This document shows positions 37,900 through 50,900 of a stretch of 64,000 nucleotides of DNA, piece after piece (within the stretch, counting starts at the first letter, position 1; each line of letters begins with the position of its first letter). Under the pieces are notes generated by a model. The model was not told the origin of the DNA. It saw only the letters and a list, made by a program, of their open reading frames with translations, and did no database searches. The stretch spans positions 372,001 to 436,000 of the forward strand of contig JAKNDB010000064.1 in assembly GCA_024305405.1 (NCBI GenBank), written 5' to 3'. A program made the position numbers and the translations under genes. This DNA comes from Dirofilaria immitis. Its lineage: Eukaryota; Nematoda; Chromadorea; Rhabditida; Onchocercidae.

Positions 37900-40800
37900 T
37901 ACATATATAAATACACATATAAACATACACATATATACAAATATATATATATATATATATATGTACTTACCAGAGCTTATCCACAAATTTCTTTTGCCAC
38001 AAGAAATAAGCATTTATGTTGTGGATTTGACGTATCGATGAGCATTTTTAAGTATTCCTTCGCTTTTTCATTATCTTTCTCATCGTCTTATTGCATTGGT
38101 TTGAACATTGAAATGAGAATTTCTTACCGATTGAATGGATTATTTATTTGTAATTGCAACTTTGCCAAGACGAAATGAAAATGAATAATGGGATTGATTA
38201 GATTGATAAGAAATTGAAATACTATGATTAACTTATAATCAATAATTTCTTCCTATGAATTTATAAATTACATGATATAAATAGCTAGCAACTTTTATTT
38301 GAGCCAAAGATAGATGACATGAATATGTCAGAAGAAAGATGGGAAAAGAGAGTTGGTTGTTGTTTATGATGATAAACACTAACAGCATTGAATGAATATA
38401 ATCGACAAAACTATGTCCTTATATGACATGACGATAATTTGGATTTTTGAAATTGTTATACGAATGATTGAAAAGTGAGGAAATATAATGTTTGAGATAT
38501 TTGTTCAAATATTTGAGCAGTTTTAAATTTTCAATTTTCTTCTAGGGCTAGCAAGTTCTTCATTCTGATTAGATCTATAAATATCAATATATTTAAGTTG
38601 GATTTATTAGTTGAACATGTTTTGCTATATGTATTACTATTTACTATTGCTCGTTCAATATTTTGTTCCTCAATATAAGATATAGCAGCAGATAAATTTA
38701 ACAGACATAAATTCCGTCATTTTATCATATTTTTCAGTGAATTTTATTTTTTCTCTGAAAATTTTTCAGAGACGAAAAAAATCATTTCGAGGAATTTTTA
38801 TTTCTGCAACACATCATTATTTTGTATATAATCTGCTTTAGAAATCAGTGATTAATATGCATCATCATTAAATATTGAATTGGACACCTGCATTTCAATA
38901 TGTTGTAAACACAATGGGTTGGATTGTTCATGATAGTCATGCAAATGTATTCGTGTTTCCGTTTCATATGCTGCAAATACAACCTAATAGATGATTGATA
39001 TGCGCATGGTTTCATATATCTGATGTATAATTAAATTCATTTAGTTATCAACCCTTGATATTTGCCTAATCATATTATTATTGACCAGAAAATTCAAGAA
39101 GCAGATTTTCCTAAGATTGATTCAATATATGACGAAATAACCAAATTTTATGCCTTACTTCAAATTATTTCTCGATATTCCTTTTCAGTAATTCAAGTAA
39201 TCTGAAACAATACTTTAAACTATGTGACATTTTTACAGTTCACATTTTTTTAAGGAACATTTAATTTTGTAAGCTACACATATTTTTAATCATCTGACGG
39301 AAAAGTAGTGCCAGTGCCATATGTACGATATAATAATCAACCAATGATGAGATGGATTTAATTCCTTGACCTGAAGTTTTCGAAGTTTTGCTTTATGTTA
39401 TACGATGCTGCGCAGCAATTTTAATAAATAGTTCATAGCAGTGCTGAAAGTATTTAGATGAGATTGGAGGGATATAATTCATCCAAATTCATAAAACTGA
39501 TTTTTACATTATATTCAAAAATAACTCTCATACTTTATTGCAACAGTTAAAAAGATAAGCGGTTCAGTTGACTAATTAAAGGAAGAAATGATTTGGATGA
39601 ATCTTTCCTTCTTGCTGGAAAAATGAAAATTCATGATAATTGTTATTTGGAATTACATATATATGTGGGAAATATGAAAAAAATACTGTCGTGGATAGTA
39701 AATATTACTTTATCTCAGTATTTTCATCATTGACCAAAATCAAATTTTTTTAAACATGAAGAAAGAGCCAGTTTAAGTTCTTGATTTCTTAGACTACAAT
39801 TATTATTTACCAACTTCAGTATATACTTATTAAGAACTTGAAAGTTCTTATTTGTTGTCAGTCATTAGATTATTTGGACGTTTGATTTCTAATTAATTGA
39901 AGTGATCATCAGTAAATTGTCTTTATATCATCCAAAATTCTTCTTTAAATCTACGGTATAATTTTTCAACTAGCAACAATCTGATAAAACTGACGGAGAT
40001 ATTAAGAGAAATGAAAAGTGTAACAATATGAAACATATGCGATTGAAAGAGAAAAGAAATAAAGTAAAAACAAAAAAAACTGAACTTATTAAGATTAAGG
40101 ATGAAGCAATTTTTCGCTTGCTTAAATTTCCTCTACATCAGTCACCTCTACATCAGTCAATCTACGATCAGTTTCGGTGATGCATTAAATGAATATCAAT
40201 GCATGGTATATATAAAGATTTGTTAGTTAATTAAATATTGAGTCATTGAACTATCAACAAACGGCCTTGATATAATAGCAAATTATTACCAGTGTAAATA
40301 ATGCATACGATTTCATCTTCATTCCAAATAACATGCACTTTTTCGCACCTTTTTATAACCTCTATCAACTAGTTCATAATGAGTGCATTCTTTTTTTTCT
40401 TCTTTTCTTTTTCTTTGCAAATTTGCTCATTTTTGTTGAATATTTTTGCCAATTAAATAAAAATGCATTCTTTCATTTGCGCGCATTTGTAAATTTTGTG
40501 TGCATGCCGGCTCATTTGTTACAATGTAATTAAAAAATGCCTTCATCATTATTTTGCACTTTTTAGAAAATCAAAAACTATTCATTAAATTCATTGGAAA
40601 AACGTGTTTATTTTTTATTTACACATAGTGATTAGATGGAAGTAATCGTGCTTCTATAAGACGATTCGATTCTTCTTCCTCATTAGCTCATCTATTGATA
40701 CCCTAATTAAGTAAGAATCGTACATTCGATATATTCATATTATATTTTCCAGACGTTGCAATGAAGCTCGTGATCTTTTTACACTTTTTTTTCTTTTTTA

Positions 40801-43800
40801 GAAAGAAATTCTACAATTGATAGGAACAAAGTTGTTTAATAAAAATATTATTGGACTTAATATCATTGTCCATTTCTTTTTGTGATATTACAATATATTA
40901 TTTTAAGAAATTTTTGAAGATGCATTGTTCACTCTCTTTCTCGAGAAATTTCGAGTATCCATTTTTTTTTCAATAGTTTGTTTAAATATTATAAACGATT
41001 CATATTGAAATTACGGCGTGTTTCTTCAAAGATTTTGGATTCAAGTGCTTTCAGAAATTTCATTCTTTTGGAAATATCGCTAATTGTTTATTCGTTGCTA
41101 GATATTTGATAGTGAGCAACAATTGTCTTGACTTACTGATTGTCATATGTGCCATATCGTAAATGATAATGCTAAGTAGTCATGGTGTTTGACTTTAAAT
41201 AAGAGGAACTTTAAATGTCTACCCAAATAATGCTGAAGTTGCACAAAATTAAGTAATGAACAGTATGCTTGAACATATTAATTTGGTTTTAAGTAAATAT
41301 AATTTATAATATCATCGATAGACGGCTCTAACCGAATTGTTGGGGAAGGCCGAATTGTACTTTGTACTTTTTTTTCCTTTTTTAAGATCTTGAATAGAAT
41401 GATTTTGCTTTCCAGAATGATTCTAAAAGACTTGGAGACAGTGGATAAGCAATTAAAAAAGAGCCAGATGAACAAAGTGTTGCTTCGGTGGTCATTCAAC
41501 CGCCTGCAGAACCAGGTTTATAAGCTTGCTTCACTTCCGGTGCATATATCATTTATTGAGGCAACATCTATAATTCAATTAATTCGTTTGAAAACATTGA
41601 TTTGCACTGTTTCTTCTTTTCGAACTAAGAAAAACTGACTTACACTTTTATTTGTCATGTCAATAAAAATCTGAGCATTCATTTATATTATTGTGCTATC
41701 TAAGAAACTTATAGATATCCAAAATTTTAAAAAAGTTGATACTAATATAAAAGTTAAGGATTTATTCTATATTGATCTTTACCAGAATCTTGATCATTTT
41801 TATTTATTCTTATTTTCTCCTTTAAAATGATTGTTGAACTTAATGAACGATGTGCTCTAACTAAAGATATTGCGTTTTTTTCCCATAGATGGTTCAAATT
41901 TATCATTTGCTTTGAGATTGCACAATTTGATAATTAATTGCAGTTGAAACAATTCGATCGCAGATGTCCCTAAGGCAGGATCCCAATGCTCAGTTATCAG
42001 AGCAGCAAGCAATTTCTTCTCGACTTGAACAAGTTCAATACATTGCACCTCCTGGTACGTTTTTAAGCAAAAATTTATCTTTTTTTGGATGGTTTTAGGC
42101 AAGTAAAACTGCTTTCGTACATTATCATCTTATATGTACTGTTTTTGTTTATAGCTTCGTATAAGCTAAGGGATGCAGTTCATTCGGATGGAAAAATTTG
42201 ATGGCATTATGAACATCCTTCAATACTGCAATCCTATAATATTTCAATATATACATGTATATGTATTTTTATTATCTGAAGATTTGCCGCACTGAATGAT
42301 CGGATTTCGTATAAGGATAATCGATGTTGGGAAAACTCAGTTTGCATTTTTCATCCGGAAATTGATAATACAATAAAGACTTATAGCATTGGCTCGTCTG
42401 CATGCAACAAATGGTAATCTGGCATTGAATTCAGCTGCATTAACCAGCATGCACAATGTTGGAGCAGGAGGTATGATTGGACAATATTCACCGGTTGCTA
42501 CGGTTGCAGCAGCAGCAGCTGCAGCAGCTGCTGCTGCGTCACGAGCAACTACCAGTACACCAAAAAGTGCACAGGTTAATAATTGTATATTTTTGGTTGC
42601 TTCTTTTCATAAATTTAACGATTTGTGTTTTTTTTTTTATGGGATTGTTATTCATTGTATCTTGATGATAAATAAACGAAATGGGGGAGAAGACAGGAGA
42701 CAGGTTGGATGGGTGAACAGAGACAAATGATGGGACCGTAAGATAGAGACGGAATGAAGCGAACCTGCTAAAAGTCTAATCCGGTTATAGAAATATGGAG
42801 AAAGATTTCGCTATTATCCATGGTTATCTTTACAGGAATTAGGCCAATCTGCAGGATCGTCGTCAGGACCAGTTCCAGGGATGCTGCCAGTAAATAGTGA
42901 GGTCTTGGGTCTCAAAACGATGAGTGCTGCTGGTGATGGCCAGCAGCAACAATATATCTCATCAAATCAGGGGACTAATCAAGGTAATGATTCCCTTTTC
43001 GTGATTGTTCAACAATTCTAGCCGTTTAAAAATTTTCGAATGAAACTTTCAATTATTATGATTACGCTATGAGTTAGATAATATTGCGTTAGAAGAATAT
43101 TAGTAAATCTAATACATTTAGATGATTTACATATTTGAGTCTTACGCAGAAGCTTAACTCAAGTTTTCGTGATTTTTAGTACTGCCATCATTGAACTTGT
43201 TCATTTGAAATAATTGGAATAAGTTTTTCAGATCTAATCTTGATGGAGCAGAATAAAATTAATAATAAAAATGTAACGATAAATAAAGATGTAGGGAAAA
43301 GAAGACGTGAGGTTCATCTATTATGAAGAGATTTGTGTTTTAGGACTTCTAATTAAGCAGTAACGTGCTATGAATTCTAAAATCAAGACTAAAATTGCAG
43401 ATTGGCAATCCACCGTGATGTCTGGTTACACATCATCTCCATCACCACTTGGTATGGCTGGTGGTAGTCGTACAGCCACCGAAAGTGATGACAGCACACG
43501 AAAAAGACAAGTACGGCTCTTGAAAAATAGGTAAGCAGTTTTTTATTTTCAAGTGAAAGTGGTAAAAATCGATATTTTGTAGGAATACTGGATTAGGGAA
43601 ATGTAATTTTTTTTTCAAGAATGCTAGGTTTTTTCATTCTCATTCAAAAGCTAATCATATCATGCATCACAGGAATCATTCTTAAAACTAAATTCCTTTT
43701 GCATTGTGATGTTATTGGATGTTTGGAAATTTGATCCCTTCTGCATGATATTAGTTCAAATTTGGTTGTGGATGCGTCTTTTGTTGGCTATTTGTTTTAA

Positions 43801-44164
43801 TCTTTTTAAAGTATCCATTTCTAATCTAACATTTTAATTAGATTATTGATCAGTGTTATTTAGCTATTTAAAAGTTCCTCTTTTTATCATTTTACCATTT
43901 GAAGACAGCTTAATCATTAACACTTAAAATTGCACTGAATCGAACTAATCAATGCGGCTTAGAAGGAATGCATCGTAATATTTTATAGTAAAAAATTTTT
44001 TTTGTTATAGAGAAGCAGCGAAAGAATGCAGGCGGAAGAAAAAGGAATATGTGAAATGTTTAGAAAATCGTGTTGCTGTTTTGGAAAATCAAAACAAAGC
44101 ATTGATTGAGGAGTTGAAAACTTTGAAGGAATTGTATTGCAGGAAAGAGAAAAGCGAGTTATAA
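32900..44164 (+). CDS. crh-1: CREB transcription factor (bZIP), 8 coding exons
   Basis: Nuclear bZIP activator that binds CREs and recruits CBP when phosphorylated by PKA/CaMK. Exons: 32900-32953, 33367-33476, 41416-41515, 41944-42054, 42387-42574, 42836-42983, 43401-43530, 44011-44164 (331 residues once one missing base is allowed). Exon 2 carries the kinase-inducible domain, ending EQLNRRPSYR. Ser53 (33469-33471) corresponds to mammalian Ser133. Exon 3 continues MILKDLETVDK, matching the CBP-binding helix, then EPDEQSVASVVIQPPAEP in a frame that needs one more A in the run 41455-41460. Exons 4-6 are Gln/Ala/Ser-rich activation sequence, including 13 Ala in a row. The last two exons give the basic region RKRQVRLLKNREAAKECRRK and the leucine zipper YVKCLENRVAVLENQNKALI, nearly identical to vertebrate CREB. 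All intron phases match. An acceptor (TTATTACAG) lies 44 nt upstream of the ATG. Intron 2 is 7.9 kb. AATAAA is at 44487. Confidence 0.95.
34014..34021. promoter_or_regulatory. palindromic CRE in crh-1 intron 2
   Basis: TGACGTCA, about 540 bp after the kinase-inducible-domain exon. Confidence 0.5.
36619..36712. repeat. (TC)n-rich microsatellite
   Basis: CTCTCTC blocks broken by CCCTCGCTTTCTTTC units, in crh-1 intron 2, 50 bp before a CRE. The GA strand gives spurious Arg/Glu frames. Confidence 0.85.
36763..36770. promoter_or_regulatory. palindromic CRE in crh-1 intron 2
   Basis: TGACGTCA, followed 40-60 nt later by a purine-rich stretch and a short ATG frame. Possible intronic enhancer or alternative promoter. 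Confidence 0.5.
37427..37629 (-). CDS. candidate exon of an antisense gene nested in crh-1 intron 2 (unrecognised)
   Basis: The minus strand shows a pyrimidine-rich acceptor (TTTATTTATAATAG) and a 203-nt open exon, then donor C|GTAAGC at 37426. Translation: IRKETIQLKKREIRLIRVHG, then NETSKRPRRLNQNHFVSSYN, QKFGSEISQQLRDVDIEEKR, IMEQESL. It is highly charged and probably helical at the end, with balanced codon composition, unlike AT-rich noise. Read without splicing, it stops a few codons later (37413-37415). Beyond the donor, the same frame is open again after a 33-nt stop-containing stretch that ends in CAG and contains a TACTAAG branch-like motif. No family recognised, and no further exon is certain. 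Confidence 0.35.
37815..37962. repeat. compound (TA)n/(CA)n microsatellite
   Basis: ATATAT, CACATA and TACACA units. All long Tyr/Ile/His or Cys/Val/Met frames here are repeat translations. Confidence 0.95.
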
Positions 44165-44486
44165 ATGTTTAAAACAAGAGGTAAAGTGTATTACTTCTGT
44201 TCCTTGAATTGCGTCCAGTCGTTGCTTGCTTCAGGGAATTTTTACATCGTTTATAGGCGCGAAATTTTCATATTTAGCTGTAAAATTCTTTTAATGTGTA
44301 AAATTGTCATAGCTTTTATAAGTGTTCACAATTATTGCTCTAATATACCGTTGTATCCGGTAAAAATGTGAAGGAAATTTATTTATCCTCCTTTATATAC
44401 ATCTAAAGGAAAGAAATCCGGAAAGCAAAGAAATGATATAATTTCAATTCCTTAAGATCTAATTTTTAGATACCTATATATGCAGA

Positions 44487-44492
44487 AATAAA
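44487..44492 (+). terminator. poly(A) signal candidate for crh-1
   Basis: AATAAA about 320 nt after the crh-1 stop and 50 nt before the next possible coding start. Confidence 0.45.
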
Positions 44493-44541
44493 ATATTTTT
44501 AGTAACTCTTCTTATAACATATTTAATTTCAAAAGGAGTCC

Positions 44542-45432
44542 ATGATTTTCGATGAATATTCAGCATATTTAATTGAGTTCATGAAAAATCAAGCACGAGA
44601 TAAATTAGTAGCTAAGTAAGTGAGTAAATGGTATCTTACTGCTTGCAATGATCCTGGAATTTTAATTCGAATTAATTTAAAATAGCGATAGCATTATAAA
44701 TTATTAGAGAAAAAAGCTTATATCTTCAACTTTATATTGAAAAATATGAAACTAGATGGTTATTTAATATCAAAGAATCCTAATTTAATATTGAAATGAA
44801 GAAGTTACTTTTAGATTGCCTAGGATTTTTTTTTTAATATGACAATTTAATCATTGTATGTTCAATTTTTTGATTTCCATTTTTCCTTCAATTTTTAGTG
44901 CAACGAATTTTATTGATCAAATGTGCGTTATTTTCCCGGTCTTTTATTATTTCCTTATGATTATCTAATAATTTCCTTTTTGATGTACAATATTTTTCAT
45001 CGTATCAAATAATATTGGATTTTTCGGATATTATTTGATTGTAATCGTACGGCAATTATAATATCCTGATTCACCACTTGCTGTAAATATTTTTGGATAA
45101 TATTAGGTTATTCGATTGTGACTCTATCCTTCTCCGGTCCAATATATTCGATTGTGACTCTATCCTTCTCCGGTCCAATAGATTCTGGTAATAAGAAACT
45201 CTAATATCGTACGTCACCCTTAAATTAGTTTTGAATAGAATATAATTCTGGAAACGGTAATATTCCATCATTCTTTTTATGATGATATATTTCGGATTAA
45301 ATACAGTGATTTTTTAAATTCAAATATTTAGATTATTTCCCGGTGACTGCTAAAATTGTGATTTCTTTTGATTACTGTTCTGATAGAGGATGTGCAAAGC
45401 ACTGGTATCGACAACAGATAAGAATATGGTGA
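44542..45432 (+). CDS. possible two-exon gene for a 39-residue protein (unrecognised)
   Basis: Exon 1 (44542-44615) reads MIFDEYSAYLIEFMKNQARD then KLVAK and ends at a consensus donor AA|GTAAGTGAG. An acceptor-like TTTCAAAAG lies a few bases before the ATG. Exon 2 (45387-45432) follows CTGATAG, joins in phase, and reads GCAKHWYRQQIRIW to TGA at 45430-45432. The composition, with Trp, Cys, His and acidic residues, is coding-like against the AT-rich background. Both splice sites and the phase agree, but the protein is very short, the intron holds a 36-bp tandem repeat, and I recognise no family. It could be part of a longer gene whose other exons I missed. Confidence 0.3.
45110..45181. repeat. 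36-bp tandem duplication
   Basis: Two essentially identical copies of a unit with core GATTGTGACTCTATCCTTCT; the second starts at 45146. It is richer in G+C than its surroundings. Its minus frame reads DRRRIESQSN twice because 36 is divisible by three. Confidence 0.9.
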
Positions 45433-47970
45433 TATAAATCATAACAATAATACATGATAATATGAATCATGATAACAGTGATTTCAGAATGAATTATTAT
45501 TATTAAGAAAGCTTTTTTCTTCAAATGCTGGAAGTAAATAATTTTATTAATTTAGATGCATTTGGAAATGTAAATTATCTACGAATGTTTCTGGTAAAAA
45601 TATTCATAGAAATTTATGTCTCCTCTTATTTTTATGTAGAAGTTGCAAATTGTTTATGAGGTATACTGGAAGTAGAAGAAATAAGAGTTGTTAAGGAATG
45701 AGTATGAAGGACAGGAATGAGATTGATATGAAGTTATGATGATATTCGTGATTTGCATATTCTCCAACAACGACTATTTATATTTATGTAAGTGATATAA
45801 AGTGATAAAAATGGAAAATAACGAGTGGCATTTATCCTCTTTTTCAGATAGGAAATATTTCAGTACTGATGAATTATTATAAATCATTATTTTATTTATT
45901 CTTATGAAATTTCAAAATTTTCAATGAAGTGAAATTGTTTTTTATTTTAAATAAATTCAAAGCTCTCTGTTTTTCTATTTTTATCGGGTAGTTATCAATA
46001 GCGATTGTATTGAACGAATGATAGATGCTTGAATTTTAAAATTTGTTGATATATTAATTTTTCTTTTGCAGTTTCATGTAGTAATTTGTTAATTTTCCTT
46101 ATTGTTTTTGAATTATGGAAATTTTTAATCCTAAATTCTTATTGAATTCGTGTAGCAGTAGTAATTGCTTTAGTAGTTATTGTATATGATTAAAATATTG
46201 CGGTCTTTTGTATCACTCCAGAGAGAGGAGAGAAATATCCAATAGATAACATTTTTCATAGTCGCTTACTGCAGTAGTATGATTGACATTATTGTTATTA
46301 TTTTAATAGCTTAAACAAAATTTATATAATGATTGAATGAGAGATTTTATAAATTTCGTAGAGACTAGTCGTAAATATTGCATGCTCTGATGGTTTGTAT
46401 TAATAATCGCATCGAGGAATGATTGGTTTATTAGCTGCAGGTGTCAATTTGCTTAGATTTTTGAAATTTTAATTAGAAGCACTTTCAGGGACTATTTTTG
46501 ATCTCTCTTCCTGGTTCTCATATTTAATAATATTTTTGAAATGACGTGTCGCAATCAATTTTTAGCTAGCAGTACTCTCCGCTTGTCTTGGATATGTCTG
46601 CTTTCATTTCAGTTAACTTTCTTCTGGTCATTTTTTTCCTTTGATTTTTTGTTTGTCAATTTTGCAGGTATTTGTTCAAGAATACGATTTTTCTTTGTAT
46701 GGCGTACAAGATTTTGCCATGAAATAAACACATTGCTTGGCAAATAAGATTTACTGCATAAATGATTAGATTTTTTCGGTCTTAATGACTTTTTATGCAT
46801 AATGTATACACATGATCCGATAAACAAGATTAGAAATTGTTCTTCTCTCTCAAATTATGAATTACTGAGGTTGAAGTCGAATCTCAAGTGATTTATTGAA
46901 GATCGTGGATAGCCTAGATGATCAAATCATACGCATATTAACTTTAGTCGTATCACTGGTCATCAGAAGTATACGCATATTCCTTTCTAAATAAACTTCC
47001 TTTTTTTTCCTTTTACAGGATGTACAGAAAAATTAAACAGTACATAGTTTTCTTCCAATTTATTTTTAAAGCTTCCGAATGTGTAAAACGATTATTAAAA
47101 GCGGTGCGAAGTATAGTTAAAAGCTGATTTCAAATGAAATTCCAATTGAGGTGACGATAATTCTCCGTCGTATGTTCCATGGTTTTCTATTTTAATATAA
47201 TCTGATTCTAATTCCGCTAATTAGTTCAGAATAATATCAGTCATGCTGACTTTTCCACTAAGAAATACTGATGGAGTGTTTTCACCAGTTCATTATTACT
47301 TCACCATGTTTGTTTTCCTGAAAATTTATCCTTTTCAAATACAGGGATTCGGATCTCAAATAAAGATTTATATTTATTAAATCTGCTAGCAATAAGAAGT
47401 TGCCATTTATGAAAAAATAAACGAAATTTTCAATATATTATTAGAAATCTCTTTTTCAAATATTTAATTTTGGCGTTTATTTGGACGAGAAACTTTAGGA
47501 GAATTGAATCCTTACATCATTTAGGCAGATAAATTATCAAATGTTGAAATTGAAATTGAATAATGATAACATTATTTTGGGTTTCTCCCTTTTTTTTTTT
47601 AATTTTGAATTCAAGTTGGTGAAAAAATTCCTATTAATGAAAGGAGTGAAATTTAATGATGTGGAGAACTAGAGGTTAGAAATCTACTGAAGGAAATCCG
47701 CCGTTCGGATAGTATTTCAGTTATGTGCAAAATATATAATGAAATACTGTTGCATAATAATAATAAATTCAATTTAATTCATTTGAATTTGATGTGGAAT
47801 AGATTTTTCATCTTGGGATGAAATTATTTCCAAAACTATCGAGAGGAACTTTATATTTTTCTTTTTGTAATATCTCGGGTCATTGCCTTATGAGAATCTA
47901 AAAAAATAGTTGCGTTCCTTATCTCTTTTTTTGTATGATGAAAACTACGTCCCATAATTGTATTTTCCAG
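45433..47970. other. intergenic DNA before apb-1
   Basis: No supported gene, repeat family or RNA. The short open frames here have no coding-like composition. Confidence 0.5.
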
Positions 47971-47988
47971 TTTTACAGATAATTCATA

Positions 47989-50900
47989 ATGACCGATTCA
48001 AAATATTTTACGACCACCAAAAAGGTTAATTTTACTCTGTCTAATGTAATAAAATCCATAATTCAAGAATAAATTATGATCGAAGTTCCAATAAATTTTA
48101 ATATATTGGAAGGAGATTGCTGTAACGATTAAATTTTTAATAATATAATGCTTCAGTAGTATATCTCTTTTATCTTTGTTGATTTTGCTATAAAATTCAA
48201 TAATGAAATAAGATTTGTTTACATTTTTGAGTGCTATCGAAATGATAGCGAAAGAAATTAATTCGAAGTTTCAAAAATATATGCTTGCTTTGTTAAACTG
48301 GTTTTGAAATTGGTTTAGAAGAAAAATAGATTATAAATGAACTGTGTTCCTTGGAACATAATTTTGTTTAATTCACAGAGAAGGAAAATATTAGAAGAGA
48401 TTGTCGAGAATGCTTTACTTATAGGTGAAATATTCGAACTGAAGAACGAATTGAATTCGGATAAGAAAGAAAAGAAAAGAGAAGCGGTGAAGAAAGTTAT
48501 TGCAAGCATGACTGTCGGTAAAGACGTTAGGTGCATTTTTTTAGCAAAGTATTAATACTATCATTTATCATGATTGCTGTAGTATGAATGATAATATCAT
48601 AATATTCGATTTAATAGAAGAATTTTTCAACGCTAAACATATTTGTACAATATAATAATTTGTTAAGACTTAAGATGTTGTTACTTACTGAATCATTTCG
48701 TGCATTCATTATCATATCAGGGGCCAGGTTTTCGTGCGAAATATTTATGAAAGACAGGTAATATTTCAAAATTCGATTTTTTCAGTGCGCTGTTTCCGGA
48801 TGTGGTTAACTGTATGCAAACAGACAATGTTGAATTGAAGAAGTTAGTTTATCTCTATTTGATGAATTATGCTAAAAGTCAACCAGATCTTGCAATCATG
48901 GCAGTTAATACATTCGTGAAAGTTAGTTTCTTTTCTTCCATGAAAATATTTTATTTCTTTTTTAATTTCCGATAATTTTTAAAATGTAGAATTACTTGGA
49001 CATATTTCATGCATTTCATAGTTATAATATAATAATTCTAATGATTAACGAGCATTAACTTTTCAAAAAAAAAAAAATATCACATTTTGAACTGTCCTCG
49101 ATGGTTAGATTACATTTGTTTTTATTCTTCGTCCATTTTTTTAGATATTGAGATTGTCTTGTCTTAACCATTAAAAATTCTTAATTCTCAGTTTTTATGT
49201 TTTAAATATCGAGAAATAATATAGTAGAATCAGGTAAAATGATTTAGTTGTTTGCTGTTAGAGTAAACTTTCAGTTCCAAAAATACAGATGAAAAATTTC
49301 TTAAGGATTGTGAAGACCCGAATCCATTGATTCGAGCATTGGCTGTGCGAACAATGGGCTGCATACGAGTTGATAAAGTAAGTTTTTCCAAAGAAGACAT
49401 ATTTAAGGATTTTGGGAATTTATATGAAAGTAATAAACAAATACAAGATTGCAAATAGATTCCAATTTTTAAGAAGAATAAATTTCAGATTGAGCTTATC
49501 TAAATCCTAATTTTATAATTCAGATAACGGAATATTTGTGTGAGCCATTGCGTAAATGTATGAAGGATGAAGATCCATATGTTCGCAAGACTGCAGCGGT
49601 TTGTGTAGCAAAATTGCATGATATTAATGCTTCACTTGTGGAGGATCAAGGATTTGTCGACTTACTTAACGATTTATTAAGTGATTCCAATCCTATGGTT
49701 AGCTGTTTTTCTTTGTTTTCATAATTTGAGATTCTAGAAATATTTATATTGTTTCGATTTATTTTTAAGCAAATAAGAGTATTTAGTTATTCTATGAATC
49801 GCGATTACATAGATCTATTCGATGATTGTGGAATACGGTAATTTGGGATGCAGCTATTGTTTTGCTTTTTCTTTTATTCTTTGGATAAAAATAAGAGATT
49901 TCTACTGCCTTCAAATTCAACCTCTGCAAAATACAAATTTGGCGAATGCTTTAGATCCGAGAAAGCACCTAAAAAGATTTTGAATTGTTCAGCAGTTAAT
50001 TGTCAGCTAAAGTTAATTGTGAATTATCAAGCGATTATTTTCATTAATCTTGTATTTTTGGTTTCCGATGATTTGATTCAGTCCAAGACATTTATTTTTT
50101 CCTAGGAAATTTCAGGTAGTAGCAAATGCAGTAGCAGCATTAGCAGAAATCAATGAGTCACACGTACTTATCGAGATTAATTCGCAAACCATAAATAAAT
50201 TGCTAACAGCATTGAACGAATGTACTGAATGGGGACAAGTATTCATTCTGGATGCTCTTTCATCATATCAACCAAAAGATGAACGCGAAGCACAAAAGTT
50301 TGTCTCGATTTATTCTTTTTCTTTCTTTTTTTTTGAAATTCTTATCATGAAAAAAGTTGATTTTTAGATATTCGCTTGAAGTATGGAACTTTACTTAATT
50401 TTAAAATCGTTGATATTTTATTCTGTGAGCCTAATAAGAATTATTGAACGAAATAATCATGAAACCTTTTGGGCTCTTTATTTCAGGCCTATTTTTCTTT
50501 ACAATCATTTCATTTTTATATTTTTCATTGTTATTAAGTTCATAGATATAAAATATAACGATTTTAAAACTTTTAAGACTTACCGAGTTCCATTTTTGTG
50601 GATATCAATCGGTCTTTCGTGTGATCGGTATTTGAATCTTCATGACTAACAAATTTACTTTTATTAGTAATGCATTCATTACGCTGCTATATCCTTTATG
50701 TGGAGATTAATTTTGATTATACATGTTTGTTATTTATTCTTAAAAATTTTGTCGAGTTTAAAATTCAATAGTAAACAAAAAATTTGCCAAATAAGATTAC
50801 TTATGGATAATCTTCCACATTTTGCAGTATCTGTGAACGCATCAGTCCTCGTTTGGCTCATGCAAATGCGGCCGTTGTTTTATCGACTGTAAAAGTTCTC

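Larger units (their letters stand above)
33477..41415 (+). other. crh-1 intron 2 (7.9 kb)
   Basis: Splits the kinase-inducible domain in the Arg codon two residues after the phospho-Ser. It holds two full CREs (34014-34021, 36763-36770), TC- and CA/TA-rich microsatellites, and a coding-like antisense segment (37427-37629). A size this far above the other introns suggests internal enhancers or alternative promoters, as known for CREB/CREM-type genes; no alternative crh-1 exon could be recognised. Confidence 0.75.

Noticed and set aside
37625..38178. Long Tyr/Ile/His and Cys/Val/Met frames
   Set aside because: Translations of the CA/TA microsatellite.
45071..45271. Minus frame with repeated DRRRIESQSN
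   Set aside because: Produced by the 36-bp tandem duplication; no other coding evidence.
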